From contig JACCVE010000250.1 of NCBI GenBank assembly GCA_013698285.1, positions 1-9,082 on the forward strand: a DNA stretch of 9,082 bases, written 5' to 3'. This stretch comes from Chloroflexia bacterium. Lineage in GTDB: Bacteria; Chloroflexota; Chloroflexia; Thermomicrobiales; UBA6265. The position numbers and the translations under genes are program-made. This document shows, piece by piece, positions 6,634-9,082 of the stretch (the first letter of the stretch is position 1; every line of letters starts with the position of its first letter). The notes beneath the pieces were generated by a model. It worked only from the letters and a program-made list of their open reading frames with translations, searched no databases and had not been told where the DNA came from.

Positions 6634-8283
6634 TTGTCTCACGCGGCCCCTCGTTCAACGTCACGTCCACAACTCTGTTTCGGTATCGAATTGTCGCGAC
6701 TCTTTATCGTCTTCGCAATCGTGGCGCTAGCGAGCGCCGGGTTGGCCCAATCCGCCGCTACCGAGCCGATCGGGCCCCCGGTCAACACGCCCTCAGAGTT
6801 CGAGCAAAAATGCTTCGAAGCCGGAGGCCAACCGTTCGAAATTTTGGATGGCAACGGTTCGGTCACGTCGAGCATCTGCGAGTTACCGCAGGGCGACACC
6901 GAATGCAACTATGTCACGAACATGTGCGATGTCTATCCACCCTCGATCCAGCCGACCCCTGGTGGACCGCTCGACGACACGTCCATTGATCCGGACGATG
7001 TCGGCGGCATCTTCGTGGACGATACGCCGACCGTCGGCGTCGGCACCCCGACCGAGCCGACCGATCCCCAACCCAGCGCCCAGATCGCCGTCACCAAATA
7101 CACCTGCCCACAGACCATCGGCTATGGCCTCGGCCAAATCGATGCCTACTGGGCGGCGTGTACCGACTTCACGTCGGACGTGTCCTTCAAGCTGGACGGC
7201 GCAAGCACCGGCAACCCCGGCGAGCAGGTCACCGACGCGATGGGCCAGTACACCTGGTTCGACATGGAGGCCGACCAGTATTTCCTGACCGAGACGGTCC
7301 CGTCCGGCTACGGCCTGCCGGTCGTCTTCTGTGCTACCTACGACCCGCTCGACCCCAACAGTCAGGCCTTCGAGCGCTACGATGTCTCCGACGAGTTCCG
7401 GATCGAGTTCGAGGTGGCCGACGGCGAATCGATCATCTGCTATTGGTTCAACATCTCGGTCGACTACGCCACGGCGACGCCGCATTCTGGCCCGACCGCG
7501 ACGCTGGGACCGGGCACGCCGGGCGCGGGTACGCCCACCACCGCGACCCCGACGTCCACCCCCGGCACCGTCGAGACGAACCTGACCATTCGCCTATTCC
7601 GCTGTCCACCCGCCCCCAGCACGCCAGACCCCGACTTCGATGCGGCAACGGACTGCACGGATCGTCCCGACGGCGTCCGCTTCGAACTCGAACCGCTCGA
7701 CGCGGACGGTGAACCGACCGCCCCGGCCCGCTTCGCCGACACCGGGGACCCCGAGACCGGCGAGGCAACCTTCTCCGGCATCCCACCCGGTGACTACGTG
7801 CTGACCGAACTCGACATCCCCGAAGGTCAGACCGCCTTCATCATGGCCTGCGAGAGCGACCGGCGCGACTTCTCCGCCTACCCCTTCGATCCCTTCGCCG
7901 ACGTCGCGGCCGACGGCTTCCTGCTCCTCGACCTCGTGCCCGGTGAGTCGCTCACCTGCGATTGGTACGAGACCCCGCCGGGCGGCGACGACCTGACCAT
8001 CCGGGTCTTCGATTGTCCCGGCGCGGCCGTCTCGGTCGAGGCCTGCGAACCGGCCCCGGGCTCCTACAGCTTCGTCCTGAGGCCGGTCGGCACCGATGGA
8101 CCCCCCCTCGTCGTGGAGTCCGAGGACGACGGCATCACGCGCCAAAGCGGCCTCGATGGCACCTTCGGCATCGCCGAGGTCGGCACGCAGCCCTGCGGGA
8201 TCGAATCTGACGGGTTGAATGCCGACGACCTCGTCCTCATCCCCGGCACGCCAGTGATCGTCGACATCTTCCATTGCGCGTGA
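6634..8283 (+). CDS. Secreted modular protein with four cysteine quartets and prealbumin-like modules (paralogue 2)
   Basis: This 549-residue exported protein (TTG start) is a paralogue of the gene before it. The signal peptide covers about 1-42: Arg7, Arg11, Arg22, hydrophobic core 23-38, cleavage between Ala38 and Ala42. Then follow an N-terminal four-cysteine module (Cys60, 82, 91, 98); VGGIFVDDTPT (123-133); module A1 (149-278; Cys158, 176, 233, 269; YFLTE, closing CYWF); a Thr/Pro/Gly linker (279-316); module A2 (316-447; Cys324, 341, 406, 442; YVLTE, closing CDWY); and module B (452-548; Cys461, 471, 521, 548). It ends at the last cysteine plus one residue, with no anchor or sortase motif. 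Module A1 is extra compared with the first paralogue and is the only module with a Lys (155) where a Cna-B isopeptide lysine would lie. Function is unknown; an extracellular structural or binding role is inferred. Confidence 0.82.
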   Translation: MSHAAPRSTSRPQLCFGIELSRLFIVFAIVALASAGLAQSAATEPIGPPVNTPSEFEQKCFEAGGQPFEILDGNGSVTSSICELPQGDTECNYVTNMCDVYPPSIQPTPGGPLDDTSIDPDDVGGIFVDDTPTVGVGTPTEPTDPQPSAQIAVTKYTCPQTIGYGLGQIDAYWAACTDFTSDVSFKLDGASTGNPGEQVTDAMGQYTWFDMEADQYFLTETVPSGYGLPVVFCATYDPLDPNSQAFERYDVSDEFRIEFEVADGESIICYWFNISVDYATATPHSGPTATLGPGTPGAGTPTTATPTSTPGTVETNLTIRLFRCPPAPSTPDPDFDAATDCTDRPDGVRFELEPLDADGEPTAPARFADTGDPETGEATFSGIPPGDYVLTELDIPEGQTAFIMACESDRRDFSAYPFDPFADVAADGFLLLDLVPGESLTCDWYETPPGGDDLTIRVFDCPGAAVSVEACEPAPGSYSFVLRPVGTDGPPLVVESEDDGITRQSGLDGTFGIAEVGTQPCGIESDGLNADDLVLIPGTPVIVDIFHCA

Positions 8284-8331
8284 CGTGGCAGTGGGAGGCG
8301 ACGACGTGGTGGGAGTCCCCCAAGTCAACGC

Positions 8332-8371
8332 CGGAGCGAGAGCGGCGCAACTGCTGTCTGCTCTCGCTCCG
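8332..8371 (+). terminator. Strong terminator-like hairpin after the secreted pair
   Basis: CGGAGCGAGAGC (8332-8343) and GCTCTCGCTCCG (8360-8371) are perfect 12-base complements around a 16-base loop, starting 49 bases after the stop. No T-run follows, as for the other hairpins in the window. The position after the last gene of the pair supports a role as its transcript end. Confidence 0.55.
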
Positions 8372-9082
8372 ATCCCTCCCAATCCATCGCTCGTTGGACC
8401 CGAATCGGTGAGGCGTAAGCGGCGACTACCGGAATCGCGTGCCCGGGGTCAGGGAGACGTGCCCGACGGCCCGATGAACCAGATCGCACCCCTGAAGCGG
8501 AATACCGTAGGGGCGCGGCGACGTCCCATCTGATCCAACTAAATACCGTTCCGCCACGGAATGGATCATCAATGATGGCATTCCGCCACCATTGATCAGC
8601 GCGCATCATGCCCGATGACTGCCTCGGGACCGGGCGAGGCATCGTTCGGGCGAGCGATGGGGTTAATGATCCCGAATCCACCACCCGACCCAGCCGTGGT
8701 TCGACCGATCGCGATTCGTCGGCCCGAATGAGTTGGAACTGATGGGCGACGTCCTCCAATGACCCGGCCGCGTGGGGTGGCTCGGGTCGACAAATCACGA
8801 GATGACGAGAGCGCGTCCGCCTCGAGCAGCCCAGGCGGAACGACACGATTCAGTTCACCGACGTTCAACGCCGGTCCGCCCCGAGAACGAACCCTTCTGC
8901 GAGAAGCGCCCAAGAGGATGTCGGTGCCATTCCAGGAATAGTCATTTCTACCCATGCGCTCCATGGCATGGTGCCCCATCATCGATCCACCGGACACGCC
9001 ACCCACCGCATGGCGACTCGTTCGTCGTGCGTGCGTGACCACATGTCAGCCCTGGTGCACGACCCGTCGATCTCTCGTCACG
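8372..9082. other. Terminal stretch with no convincing gene
   Basis: About 710 bases to the window edge hold no gene I can support. Open frames on the minus strand (about 8325-8846 and 8596-9042) have mixed codon use, no ribosome binding site and no recognisable domain. Short stretches, such as SLEDVAHQFQLIRADESRS on the minus strand near 8690-8755, look protein-like and could be remnants of a decayed gene. Local GC content is lower than in the genes. The only clear structure is the repeat cluster at 8549-8597. Confidence 0.5.
8549..8597. repeat. Nested direct and inverted repeats
   Basis: TTCCGCCAC occurs at 8549-8557 and again at 8581-8589. Between them, CGGAATG (8557-8563) and CATTCCG (8579-8585) are exact complements, and inside these CATCA (8567-8571) and TGATG (8573-8577) form another symmetric pair. 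A further ATTGATC (8591-8597) echoes the inner arm. This may be a protein-binding site cluster, a REP-like element or the end of a decayed mobile element. No transposase or target duplication is visible. Confidence 0.45.

Noticed and set aside
5268..8283. Sortase-anchored pilin interpretation of the secreted pair
   Set aside because: Both proteins end within one or two residues of their last cysteine, with no LPXTG-like motif, hydrophobic anchor or basic tail, and no sortase gene is present in the window.
8285..8533. Plus-strand frame right after paralogue 2
   Set aside because: It runs straight through the 12-bp hairpin and shows no domain, ribosome binding site or codon bias.
1..9082. CRISPR array, tRNA, rRNA or insertion sequence
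   Set aside because: I saw no regularly spaced direct repeats, no cloverleaf-like sequence with a TTCRANY loop, no conserved rRNA segment and no transposase-like protein. Repeat signals are limited to the short ones listed.

Overview
The window is high-GC bacterial DNA. It carries four genes with a recognisable domain or domain-like fold, a fifth that is a close paralogue of one of them, and a short gene tail at the left edge. All read on the + strand. GC-rich codon use, a stand-alone STAND-ATPase/TPR/LuxR regulator, a zinc-ribbon PH-domain protein and secreted threonine/proline-rich proteins with prealbumin-like (Cna-B/SpaA-like) modules together suggest a Chloroflexota bacterium, possibly Thermomicrobia. 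That assignment is inferred from gene style; there is no rRNA or marker gene to prove it.

Layout. 1-123 holds the probable 3' end of a gene entering from the left, followed by about 550 bases with no convincing gene. 687-1220 encodes a 177-residue SRPBCC-fold protein, followed by two GC-rich hairpins, the second a perfect 34-bp palindrome. 1448-1996 encodes a 182-residue protein with an N-terminal four-cysteine zinc ribbon and a bacterial PH-like domain, preceded by an extended -10 promoter candidate and followed by a hairpin. 2261-4723 encodes an 820-residue regulator with an NTPase domain, TPR-like repeats and a C-terminal LuxR helix-turn-helix. A 544-base gap follows, with several hairpins, a 13-bp palindrome and a weak promoter candidate.

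5268-6530 and 6634-8283 are a tandem pair of exported, cysteine-patterned paralogues. I re-assign the second start to a TTG at 6634; the first also starts at TTG. Both have good ribosome binding sites. A strong 12-bp stem hairpin closes the pair at 8332-8371, and the last 710 bases hold no convincing gene but do contain a nested repeat cluster near 8549-8597.

The most interesting content is the secreted pair. Every mature-region cysteine falls into sets of four: three sets in the first protein and four in the second. Spacing within corresponding sets is identical or nearly so between the two proteins. The modules look like prealbumin-like beta sandwiches in which disulfides may have replaced the isopeptide cross-link of Cna-B/SpaA domains. 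Only one module keeps a plausible Lys/Glu/Asn isopeptide triad. The pair has no sortase motif and no C-terminal membrane anchor. The LuxR-type regulator upstream is a candidate controller by proximity only. The SRPBCC and zinc-ribbon/PH genes each have their own terminator-like structures and look like single-gene units with no visible link to the secreted pair.
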